The notes under the pieces are model-generated. The model saw only the letters and a list, made by a program, of their open reading frames with translations, was not told where the DNA came from and searched no databases. From the NCBI GenBank assembly GCA_041477005.1, contig JBGOUJ010000076.1, positions 1 to 19,297 on the forward strand: a stretch of DNA of 19,297 bases, read 5' to 3'. This document shows positions 1 to 6,254 of this stretch, in pieces. This stretch comes from JBGOUJ01 sp041477005. Lineage in GTDB: Bacteria > Acidobacteriota > Terriglobia > Bryobacterales > JACQDG01. Each line of letters begins with the position of its first letter. The first letter of the stretch is position 1. The position numbers were made by a program, and so were the translations under genes.

Positions 1-730
1 AGCCGTGGCGCTTGCCCAAGTAGAGGGCGCACATGAGCGCCGAGACGCCCGAGGAGATGTGCACCACCGTGCCGCCGGCAAAATCGAAGCACGGGATCCT
101 GCCGCCCAGGAAGGCGTTGAGCAGGCCGCCTTTGCCCCACACCATGTGCGCCAGCGGCAGATAAACCACCAGCGACCACAGGATCATGAACAGCACCATG
201 GCGCTGAACTTGATCCGCTCGGCGAAGGCTCCGGTGATGAGGGCCGGGGTGATGATGGCGAACATCAACTGGAACATCATGTAGGTCTGGTGCGGGACGG
301 TGGCGGCGTAGTCGGGGTTGGGATCGAGGCCCACGCCGTGCAGAAAGGCGTACTTCAGGCCGCCGATGAAGGCGCTGCCCTCGCTGAAGGCCAGGCTGTA
401 GCCGACCAGCGCCCAGAGCACGGTAATAATGCCCATCAGGATGAAGCTCTGCATCATGGTGGCGAGAACGTTCTTGGTGCGAACCAGGCCGCCGTAGAAC
501 AAAGCCAGTCCCGGCCCGGTCATCATCAATACCAGGGCGCAGCTAACCAGCAGCCAGGCGTTGTCGCCGGCGCTTTGCGCGCTCTTCACCGCCGCTTCGA
601 GCTTCGCGATCCTATCGGCCGCCGCATCGGGCGCGGGCGGAGCCGTCTGCGCGGCGGCCGAGCCGATCGCCACCAGCCAAGAAAAGACGCACCAAGCAAG
701 AACGCACAACACCCGCAGGGGTCGTTTCAT
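1..730 (-). CDS. amt: Ammonium transporter Amt, 5' portion (cut by window edge)
   Basis: Moves ammonium/ammonia across the inner membrane as a trimer. The first 243 codons are visible from ATG at 730; the family is usually 400-450 residues, so roughly the C-terminal 40% lies off the left edge. Residues 1-28 form a signal peptide (hydrophobic run ending in SAAAQ), followed by a short charged, helix-prone segment (DRIAKLEAAVKSAQ) and then the Amt core starting at NAWLL. Family landmarks seen: LALFYGGLVRTKN, TPALITGAFAERI, and the pore motif DFAGGTVVHISSG with Asp216 and the first pore His at 224. A weak Shine-Dalgarno (GGGAGTGG) precedes the ATG. The gene lies 157 nt beyond atpE in the same direction, past a strong hairpin, so it probably has its own promoter. 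Two GAAANTTTC palindromes lie upstream. Family assignment is very secure; substrate is inferred from the family. Confidence 0.95.
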   Translation of the reverse strand, partial: MKRPLRVLCVLAWCVFSWLVAIGSAAAQTAPPAPDAAADRIAKLEAAVKSAQSAGDNAWLLVSCALVLMMTGPGLALFYGGLVRTKNVLATMMQSFILMGIITVLWALVGYSLAFSEGSAFIGGLKYAFLHGVGLDPNPDYAATVPHQTYMMFQLMFAIITPALITGAFAERIKFSAMVLFMILWSLVVYLPLAHMVWGKGGLLNAFLGGRIPCFDFAGGTVVHISSGVSALMCALYLGKRHG

Positions 731-781
731 CGAACCACTCCCAGTCCTTACTTTCGCACTCCGGGAGAGCCGGAGCCAAAT

Positions 782-812
782 GAAAGTTTCTATAGGGGCG
801 ATTGAAAATTTC
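782..812. promoter_or_regulatory. Tandem GAAANTTTC palindromes upstream of amt (operator candidate)
   Basis: Two near-identical 13-mers on the plus strand, TGAAAGTTTCTAT (781-793) and TGAAAATTTCTAT (803-815), each contain the symmetric core GAAANTTTC (782-790 and 804-812). Their centres are 22 bp apart, about two helical turns, so two dimers would sit on the same DNA face. On the minus strand each ends in an ATAGAAA stretch, and TATAGA (798-793 region) could be a -10 element for amt. The sequence is not an NtrC site or a sigma-54 promoter. The regulator is unknown. Confidence 0.4.
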
Positions 813-848
813 TATGCGAGTCGGCCGAAACGCGGGCCCGCGTCGAGA

Positions 849-872
849 GGGACCGGCCAGTTCGCCGGTCCC
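849..872 (-). terminator. Hairpin after atpE, probable end of the nuo-atp transcript
   Basis: A perfect 9-bp GC-rich stem (GGGACCGGC with GCCGGTCCC, 849-857 and 864-872) with a 6-nt loop starts 16 nt after the atpE stop. There is no clear U-tract on the minus strand (TCTCGACG follows), so it may be a weak terminator or a 3'-end stabilising structure. Its position between atpE and amt supports an operon boundary. Confidence 0.5.
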
Positions 873-887
873 GCCCGAGAGAGTGGG

Positions 888-1193
888 TCACTTCACCTTG
901 ATGAAGACGATCACCAGCGTGTAAAGCGCCAGCGACTCGATCAGCGCCAGGCCGAGAATCAGCGCGAAGCGGATCGGGGCCGCCGCCGCCGGATTGCGCG
1001 CCATGCCCTCCGCCGCCGCGGCGGTGGCCCGCGCCTGGCCGAGGCCGCACAAACCTGAAGCAATGGCCATAGCGAAGCCGGACGTAATGGCAACCCAGTG
1101 GTAGTTTGCCTCCGGCGTCGCGTCCGCCGCCAATACCGGCATCGCCCAGCAGAGCAGCGCGCCGAACAACAGCAAAATCGAAACAACTCTCAT
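888..1193 (-). CDS. atpE: ATP synthase Fo subunit c
   Basis: Ring-forming, ion-carrying subunit of the F-type ATP synthase; 101 residues from ATG at 1193. This start is chosen over an upstream ATG at 1274 because an AAGGAG ribosome site sits 7 nt before it and the protein then begins with a hydrophobic signal-like segment (1-22, ending PVLA) ahead of the two-helix hairpin. Helix 1 spans about 34-57, the polar loop is ARNPAA (65-70), and helix 2 is about 76-98. The ion-binding carboxylate is Glu86 in ALIESLALY. Gln53, Glu86, Ser87 and Tyr91 match in spacing the Na+ ligand set of the Ilyobacter c-ring (Gln32, Glu65, Ser66, Tyr70). The gene is 124 nt downstream of atpB with its own strong ribosome site, as expected for a subunit needed in many copies. 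No subunit b gene follows. Confidence 0.96.
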   Translation of the reverse strand: MRVVSILLLFGALLCWAMPVLAADATPEANYHWVAITSGFAMAIASGLCGLGQARATAAAAEGMARNPAAAAPIRFALILGLALIESLALYTLVIVFIKVK

Positions 1194-1288
1194 GTTGGTT
1201 CTCCTTGTATGAATTCTCTCCCGGAGGTGGTTCCTGGACACCCCTCTTGCAGCCAGGCTCACGCGGAAGAGCATAATGCCGCAAAACA

Positions 1289-1314
1289 GATCGTGGAGTC
1301 TGGATCCTACGATC
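1289..1314. other. Small inverted repeat in the atpB-atpE gap
   Basis: GATCGT (1289-1294) and ACGATC (1309-1314) can pair just after the atpB stop codon. The rest of this 124-nt gap (1194-1317) shows only the atpE ribosome site. The hairpin is short and bulged, so a role is doubtful. Confidence 0.25.
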
Positions 1315-1317
1315 CGA

Positions 1318-2061
1318 TCAGTGTTCTTCGTGCGCTACCGCTCCCTGCACGTAGACCATGGTCAACAGCATGAAGATATACGCCTGTAGCAATGCCACGA
1401 ATACGTGCAGGCCCATGAATACGGCCGGGACCACGACCGGGACCAGGCCCAGGAAGATGGCCGTGATCTGCTCGCCGGCGAACATATTGGCAAAAAGACG
1501 GATGGTGAGCGACATCGGACGGGCCAGGTTACTGATGATTTCGATGGGGAACATGAGCCAAGCCAGCCACCACACGGGGCCGGCGAAGTGTGCCAGATAC
1601 CGCAGCGCCCCCCGGGCTTTCACGCCCTGAATATTGTAATAGCAAAAAGCGGCCATGGCGCACCCGGCCGGAACCGGCGCCGGCATGTACATGGTGGGCG
1701 ATTCGAAGCCGGGGATGACCCCGATGAGGTTACAGAAAAGGATGAACAGGAAGAGCGTGGCGAAGAACGGCACGTATTGGGCGGAATGATGCCCTACGAT
1801 CTCATGGGTCTGGTTGTCCACGAAATCGTGAATCAGCTCGAAGATGTGCTGGGTCTTCCCCGGACGGTCCATGCTCAGCCGGGTGCGCAGGACGGCGAAC
1901 AGCACGATGATGAGGAGGGCCACCAGCACCTGCATGGAGATGAAATTCTGCCAGGGCCGGGCGGGGTTCTCGGCGTGGACGCGAAACAGGGCCAGCAGGG
2001 CGTTGGCCGGGCCGGCCAGGTGGTTGTTCAGCAGCGCCGTAAACCACAGTTCATGTTCCAT
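1318..2061 (-). CDS. atpB: ATP synthase Fo subunit a
   Basis: Stator subunit that forms the two ion half-channels against the c-ring; 247 residues, a normal length for the family. The essential channel arginine is Arg188 in RPMSLTIRLFANMFAGE, and the conserved Gln226 (LLQAYIF) lies in the last helix. Other landmarks are the QHIFELIHDF segment near residue 71 and five to six hydrophobic helices. ATG at 2061 lies inside the end of atpI (11-nt overlap), implying translational coupling; only a weak GAGAAG ribosome site is seen. Subunit c is the next gene downstream. All key residues are present. Confidence 0.97.
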   Translation of the reverse strand: MEHELWFTALLNNHLAGPANALLALFRVHAENPARPWQNFISMQVLVALLIIVLFAVLRTRLSMDRPGKTQHIFELIHDFVDNQTHEIVGHHSAQYVPFFATLFLFILFCNLIGVIPGFESPTMYMPAPVPAGCAMAAFCYYNIQGVKARGALRYLAHFAGPVWWLAWLMFPIEIISNLARPMSLTIRLFANMFAGEQITAIFLGLVPVVVPAVFMGLHVFVALLQAYIFMLLTMVYVQGAVAHEEH

Positions 2062-2512
2062 GCTGATCGCTTCTCAACGCCAAAACAATTTCTACGCAGA
2101 TTTCGGCCAGAATGGCGGCCACAAACAGGAACAACCCCGCCAGGAGCGCTTTCACGTTCCAGGCCGTATATTTCATGGTAGCATACGCGGCCGCGGCGAT
2201 CAAAAGGTAGCGCCCGGCGAACTTCCACACGAGCAGGCGGCGCTTGCCGTGCGCGGCCTCGGGGCGCCCACTGGGCCCAGCGCCGGTGGCCTTCTCCGTC
2301 ACGGCATCGACCGCCTGCTTGAGCCACAAGAAGTTCAGGCTGGAAACGGCCGCGCCGACGGCAAACCCGGCCGCCGCCCCCACCCCCCCGAGCCACCAGG
2401 CGCCCATAATGGCCAAAGCCGCGATGACGAGCTGGAAGCGCCAGATCCTTTGCTCGGCCGCCGCGTAGAACCCTTCCGGGCCGCGTCCGTCAGGGAGCGG
2501 TTCTTCCTGCAT
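2051..2512 (-). CDS. atpI: ATP synthase subunit I-like membrane protein (AtpI family)
   Basis: A 153-residue membrane protein directly upstream of atpB. It has four hydrophobic segments (about 27-45, 46-66, 96-113 and 120-145) with a charged linker (about 70-95) between the second and third. That topology and its location match the ATP-synt_I family, which helps c-ring assembly and, with AtpZ, may form a divalent cation channel. Sequence similarity in this family is weak, so the call leans on topology and position. It overlaps atpB by 11 nt and is separated from atpZ by a 186-nt gap that contains two repeat families. An unrelated small membrane protein cannot be excluded. Confidence 0.75.
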   Translation of the reverse strand: MQEEPLPDGRGPEGFYAAAEQRIWRFQLVIAALAIMGAWWLGGVGAAAGFAVGAAVSSLNFLWLKQAVDAVTEKATGAGPSGRPEAAHGKRRLLVWKFAGRYLLIAAAAYATMKYTAWNVKALLAGLFLFVAAILAEICVEIVLALRSDQHGT

Positions 2513-2528
2513 GCGGAAAGACCTCCAA

Positions 2529-2567
2529 CAGGTGCCAATGAACCAGGTGCCAGGTTTCAGGTGTCAG
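2529..2567. repeat. Tandem CAGGTNN heptamer repeat (word family G)
   Basis: Copies of CAGGTNNCA begin at 2529, 2544, 2551 and 2558; the last three are head-to-tail heptamers (CAGGTGC, CAGGTTT, CAGGTGT, then CAG). It sits directly upstream of the atpI start on the minus strand. No inverted partner arm was found nearby. Confidence 0.7.
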
Positions 2568-2610
2568 TTCCAAACGCACGCGGTTGCCGCCGTGCCGGGC
2601 CAGCGCTTGA

Positions 2611-2692
2611 AACCGCAGATGAACGCAGATAAACGCAGATTCAAACCAGAGCCGTTATCGGCGCATCTGCGTTTGTCTGCGGCTCCATCTGA
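2611..2692. repeat. CGCAGAT decamer hairpin repeat (word family A), atpZ-atpI gap
   Basis: Three consecutive 10-mers ending in CGCAGAT occupy 2611-2640. An inverted arm (ATCTGCGTTT, then GTCTGCG) follows at 2665-2681, with a further ATCTG at 2687-2691. Positions 2624-2640 pair with 2665-2681 over 17 bp with one G-T wobble. The loop is 24 nt. The structure ends 7 nt from the atpZ stop. Confidence 0.85.
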
Positions 2693-2698
2693 TTTTCT

Positions 2699-2998
2699 TC
2701 ACGCGCTCTTATCGTCCGGCGGCGGCTTGTCCGGTGGCGGCTTGGAATTGTTTTGCTCTTTGTCATCCTTTTGGAACTGGCGCAGGAGTTGGATGAAGCC
2801 GGAGACGATGCCTAGGATCAGGAAGATGATGTAGAAGAAATTGGTGCGCAGCCAGCGGTCGAGCAGGGTGCCGACCATGTAGCCGACCGCAGTCGAAACC
2901 GGCAACAGGACAGCAAGGGTGGTGTATTCGCCCACCAGCGCCCACGGGACTTGCTCTTTGTCTTTCTCTTTGTCTTGGTTGTTGTCGTTGTCGGCCAC
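2699..2998 (-). CDS. atpZ: AtpZ/AtpI-family ATP synthase accessory protein
   Basis: A 99-residue protein with a charged N-terminus (1-17), two membrane helices (about 24-46 and 54-73) and a charged, proline-rich tail containing KPPPDKPPPDD. The first helix ends in GYMVGTLLDRWL and the second is IIFLILGIVSGFIQLL, the usual signature of AtpZ (ATPase_gene1 family). AtpZ works with AtpI in Fo assembly or Mg2+/Ca2+ uptake. The start is GTG at 2998 (plus-strand CAC at 2996-2998); no good Shine-Dalgarno is visible and no in-frame ATG lies near, so expression may be low. It is the first atp gene after nuoN, separated from it by 66 nt with two GC-rich hairpins. Confidence 0.85.
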   Translation of the reverse strand: MADNDNNQDKEKDKEQVPWALVGEYTTLAVLLPVSTAVGYMVGTLLDRWLRTNFFYIIFLILGIVSGFIQLLRQFQKDDKEQNNSKPPPDKPPPDDKSA

Positions 2999-3008
2999 AG
3001 AAAGTGGT

Positions 3009-3060
3009 GCAGGCGCCCGGCCTGCCCGGCTTGGCGGGGGGACGACGGCGCGCCCCCGCC
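3009..3060 (-). other. Two GC-rich hairpins between nuoN and atpZ
   Basis: GGCGGGGG (3033-3040) pairs with CCCCCGCC (3053-3060), an 8-bp stem, and GCAGGC (3009-3014) pairs with GCCTGC (3020-3025), a 6-bp stem with a 5-nt loop. Both fit in the 66-nt gap after the nuoN stop, the second ending 10 nt before the atpZ GTG. No U-tract follows. They could attenuate readthrough or mark an mRNA processing point between the nuo and atp parts. Confidence 0.5.
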
Positions 3061-3064
3061 CAGC

Positions 3065-4531
3065 CTATCTAAGGGCGGTGAACAGCGAGTGCTGGGCCAT
3101 TTCCAGGAACGGCTCCGGATAGAGGCCGATCAGCAAGGTGAACACTGCCGAGACGGCCAGCGCGAAGCGCACGCCGACGCCGTCGGAAACCTCCGCTTCG
3201 GCCGCTTCGCTGACGAACATCACCTTCACGATGCGGAAGTAATAATACGCCGCGACGGCGACGTAGAGCACGGCAAAAACCGCCAGGTAATAGTGCTGGG
3301 TCTGGAGCAGCGAGAGGAAGATGTAGTACTTGCCGAGGAAGCCGGCGGTCGGCGGGATGCCGGCGAGCGACAGCAGGAAGATGAGCATCAGGATGGCGTA
3401 GGCCGGGCGCTTGGACATCAGGCCGGACATGTCGTCGATGTCGTCGCCGATGAGGTTCTTGCTGCGCATCGCCACCACCATGGTGAAGGCGCCGAAGTTC
3501 ATGAAGGTGTAAACCAGGATGTAGACGGCGATGCCCTTGAGGCCGGTCTGATTGCCGCTCACCAGGCCCAGCAGAATGTAGCCGGCGTGGGAAATCGAGC
3601 TATAGGCGAGCAGGCGCTTGATATTGGTCTGGCTGATGGCGGCGAGGTTGCCGATGGTCATGGTGAGCAGAGCCACGCCGGCCACCAGCGGCTCCCAGGT
3701 CGCGCGGATCGGTTCGAGCGTCTGGAAGATCCGCAGCAGGAAGGCGAAGGAGGCGGCCTTGGATGCGACCGAGAGATAGGCGGTGATGGTCGTGGGGGCG
3801 CCCTCGTAGGCGTCGGGCGCCCACATGTGGAACGGGGCCGCAGCAATTTTGAAGAACAGCCCGACGGCCGTGGTCGCCAGCGCCAGGAACACCATGGGGT
3901 CGCGGGGGTCGCGGCCGGCGATGGCGTGGGCGACGTCGGAGAGCCTGGTCGAGTTGGCGATGCCGTAGAACAGCGAGAAGCCGTAGGCCAGCATGCCGCT
4001 CGAGAACGCCCCCAGCAGCAGATACTTCATGGCCGCTTCGTTGGAGCGCTTGTCGCCGCGCAGGAAGCCGACCATCACGTAGAAGCTCAGGGCCATCACC
4101 TCCAGGCCGATGAACAGCGTCACCAGCTCGGTCCCCGTGGCCAGAAAGACCATGCCCGTCTGGGCAAACAGCAGCAGCGAGTAATATTCGCCGTGGTTCT
4201 CGCGCTCGATCTCGAGATACTTGATCGAGATGATGATGGCCAGCGCTGTCGCGATGAGGAAGATCCAATTGAAAAAGATGCCGAAGCCGTCGATGGTGAT
4301 GGCGCCGGAGAGAGCGGTCAGCTCCGAAAGGCCGCTCACTCGCAGAAAGGTCTGCTGTTGCCAGACGGCGTAGGCAGTGAAACCCAGGCCCAACAGGGCA
4401 ATCCAGGCGTTGAGAAATTTCTGCCGCGCCTCGATGAAGAAATCGGTAATGAGGATGCCGCACCCGAACAGGGCCAGCAGGATTGCCGGCCGGAGCACGA
4501 AGAAGTCGGTCTCGGTGAAGGAGAAGTTCAT
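3065..4531 (-). CDS. nuoN: NADH-quinone oxidoreductase subunit N
   Basis: Antiporter-like proton-pumping membrane subunit of complex I; 488 residues, about 14 helices, a full-length member. Key charges are in place: Glu144 in LFIGLEVMALSFYVM (TM5), Lys169 in EAAMKYLLLGAFSSG, Lys228 in LFFKIAAAPFHMWAPDAYEG and Lys258 in SVASKAASFAFL. ATG at 4531 overlaps the nuoM stop by 4 nt (ATGA), so the two are translationally coupled. It is the last nuo gene; atp genes follow on the same strand. Confidence 0.97.
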   Translation of the reverse strand: MNFSFTETDFFVLRPAILLALFGCGILITDFFIEARQKFLNAWIALLGLGFTAYAVWQQQTFLRVSGLSELTALSGAITIDGFGIFFNWIFLIATALAIIISIKYLEIERENHGEYYSLLLFAQTGMVFLATGTELVTLFIGLEVMALSFYVMVGFLRGDKRSNEAAMKYLLLGAFSSGMLAYGFSLFYGIANSTRLSDVAHAIAGRDPRDPMVFLALATTAVGLFFKIAAAPFHMWAPDAYEGAPTTITAYLSVASKAASFAFLLRIFQTLEPIRATWEPLVAGVALLTMTIGNLAAISQTNIKRLLAYSSISHAGYILLGLVSGNQTGLKGIAVYILVYTFMNFGAFTMVVAMRSKNLIGDDIDDMSGLMSKRPAYAILMLIFLLSLAGIPPTAGFLGKYYIFLSLLQTQHYYLAVFAVLYVAVAAYYYFRIVKVMFVSEAAEAEVSDGVGVRFALAVSAVFTLLIGLYPEPFLEMAQHSLFTALR

Positions 4532-6090
4532 GGCCGTGGCGCCGCCTCCGCCAACTGGCCGGCCCGTTCCAGGGGATCCTTTAGACCGCGCGCGCGATAG
4601 TAGTCCGGCTGGACGCGCTTGACAATTTTGGCCACCGGTTTCTCGAGGATTTCAAAGTACGGCTTGGGGTAGACGCCGATCCAGAAGGCCCAGACGACCA
4701 GCGGCAGCAGGTAGAGCACTTCGCGGGCGTTCAGGTCCTTCAGGTGCTCGTTCTTCGGGTTGGTGATCGGGCCGAACATCGTCCGCTGGAACAGCCAGAG
4801 CAGGTAGGCGGCCCCCAGGATGATGCCCGAGACCGCAAACACCGCCCAGGCCTTCGAGACCTCAAAGGCGCCCTGCAGGATCGTGAACTCGCCGATGAAG
4901 CCGTTGAGCAGCGGCATGCCGGCCGAGCTCAACATGGCGATGCAGAAGATGATGGCGTAGGTCGGCATAACGTTGGAGAGGCCGCCGTATTCCGAGATCT
5001 CGCGCGTGTGCCGCCGCTCGTAGACGATGCCCACGATCAGGAAGAGCATGCCGGTCGAGATGCCGTGATTGATCTGCTGGATCACCGAACCGGTGAGGCC
5101 GTTGGGATTGAGGGCGATGATGCCCAGGGTGCAGAAGCCGAGGTGGCTGACCGAGGAATAGGCGACCAGCTTCTTCCAGTCCTTCTGCATCAGCGAAACC
5201 AGCGCGCCGTAAATGATGCCGATGATGGAGAGCCAGGCGATGACTTTCACCGTGAAGCCATCTCTAGCGGCGTCCGGCAGCAGGGGCAGCGAGAAGCGGA
5301 CAAATCCGTACGTTCCCATCTTCAGCAGGACACCGGCCAGGATCACCGAGCCGGCCGTGGGAGCCTCGACGTGGGCGTCCGGCAGCCAGGTGTGGAAGGG
5401 GAACATCGGCACCTTGATGGCGAAGCCCACGAAGAACGCCCAAAAGACCCATTTCTGCATGGTGAGCGGGATGCTCATCCGGGTCAGCTCCTGGATGTCG
5501 AAGGTGTAGGTTCCGAACTGGCTGTAGTATTGGAAATAGAGGGTCAGGATGCCGAGCAGCATCAGGACCGAGCCGGTCAGGGTGTACAGGAAAAACTTGA
5601 TGGCGGCGTAAAGTTTCCGCGGGCCGCCCCACACGCCGATGATGAAGTACATCGGCACCAGCATCACTTCCCAGAACACGTAGAACAGGAAGAAGTCGAG
5701 CGACAGGAAGACGCCCAGCATGCCGGTCTGGAGCAGCAGGAAGAAGGCGTAGTATTCCTTGACGCGGTTCTCGATGGCCGACCAGGAGGAGAGCACCGAA
5801 ATGAACCCGACCAGGGTCGTCAGCAGGATCAGCAGCAGGCTGATGCCGTCGATGCCGATGATGTAGCGGGCGCCGATGGAGGGGACCCAGTCGGCGCGCT
5901 CGACCAACTGGTAGTCGGCGTTCGAGCGATCGTACATCCACCACAGCGGCAGCGAGAGCAGGAAGCCGGCGAACAGCACCAGGTTCGCCCAGACCTTGAT
6001 GAGGGTCTTGTTGTCCTTGGGGAGCAGGAACAGGATGAACATCCCCGCCAGGGGCGTGAACAGCACGATGCTCAGAATGTGTTGTTGCAT
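4528..6090 (-). CDS. nuoM: NADH-quinone oxidoreductase subunit M
   Basis: Second antiporter-like subunit of complex I; 520 residues. Conserved residues seen: Glu141 in FYVFWEVMLVPMYF, Lys226 in AIKVPMFPFHTWLPDAHVE and Lys257 in LLKMGTYGFVRF. The C-terminal cytoplasmic tail (after about 475) is charged and ends EAAPRP. ATG at 6090 follows a 164-nt gap after nuoL that is filled by a hairpin repeat. It ends in an ATGA overlap with nuoN. Complete, with no anomaly in the pumping residues. Confidence 0.97.
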   Translation of the reverse strand: MQQHILSIVLFTPLAGMFILFLLPKDNKTLIKVWANLVLFAGFLLSLPLWWMYDRSNADYQLVERADWVPSIGARYIIGIDGISLLLILLTTLVGFISVLSSWSAIENRVKEYYAFFLLLQTGMLGVFLSLDFFLFYVFWEVMLVPMYFIIGVWGGPRKLYAAIKFFLYTLTGSVLMLLGILTLYFQYYSQFGTYTFDIQELTRMSIPLTMQKWVFWAFFVGFAIKVPMFPFHTWLPDAHVEAPTAGSVILAGVLLKMGTYGFVRFSLPLLPDAARDGFTVKVIAWLSIIGIIYGALVSLMQKDWKKLVAYSSVSHLGFCTLGIIALNPNGLTGSVIQQINHGISTGMLFLIVGIVYERRHTREISEYGGLSNVMPTYAIIFCIAMLSSAGMPLLNGFIGEFTILQGAFEVSKAWAVFAVSGIILGAAYLLWLFQRTMFGPITNPKNEHLKDLNAREVLYLLPLVVWAFWIGVYPKPYFEILEKPVAKIVKRVQPDYYRARGLKDPLERAGQLAEAAPRP

Positions 6091-6150
6091 AGAATCCTAA
6101 ACCGCTCCCCTAGAGGCCGTGAGAGAGAATCGAGCCGACCGAAAGATTTC

Positions 6151-6219
6151 GCGCAACGGCGCAAAGAGCGCAAAGGAGACAAAGAAGCTTTTCTTGGCGT
6201 ACCTGGCGTCTTGGCGCGA
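6151..6219. repeat. CGCAAAG / TTGGCG nonamer hairpin repeat (word family B), nuoL-nuoM gap
   Basis: Three tandem 9-mers (GCGCAACGG, CGCAAAGAG, CGCAAAGGA; 6151-6177) face three inverted 9-mers (CTTGGCGTA, CCTGGCGTC, TTGGCGCGA; 6193-6219) across a 15-nt loop. Each CGCAAAG pairs with CTTGGCG except for an A-G mismatch at the same place in each unit. The repeat takes up the middle of the 164-nt gap (6091-6254); nothing else was found there. Confidence 0.8.
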
Positions 6220-6254
6220 GATCGGCATTTCTTACGTCCTCTTACGATCGTGTG

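Noticed and set aside
731..780. Sigma-54 promoter for amt
   Set aside because: TGGCTCCGGCTCTCCCGG has the GG but lacks the downstream TTGC element at the right spacing.
1194..1274. Longer start for atpE at 1274
   Set aside because: The extra 27 residues are Arg-rich and unlike subunit c; an AAGGAG site sits before the ATG at 1193.
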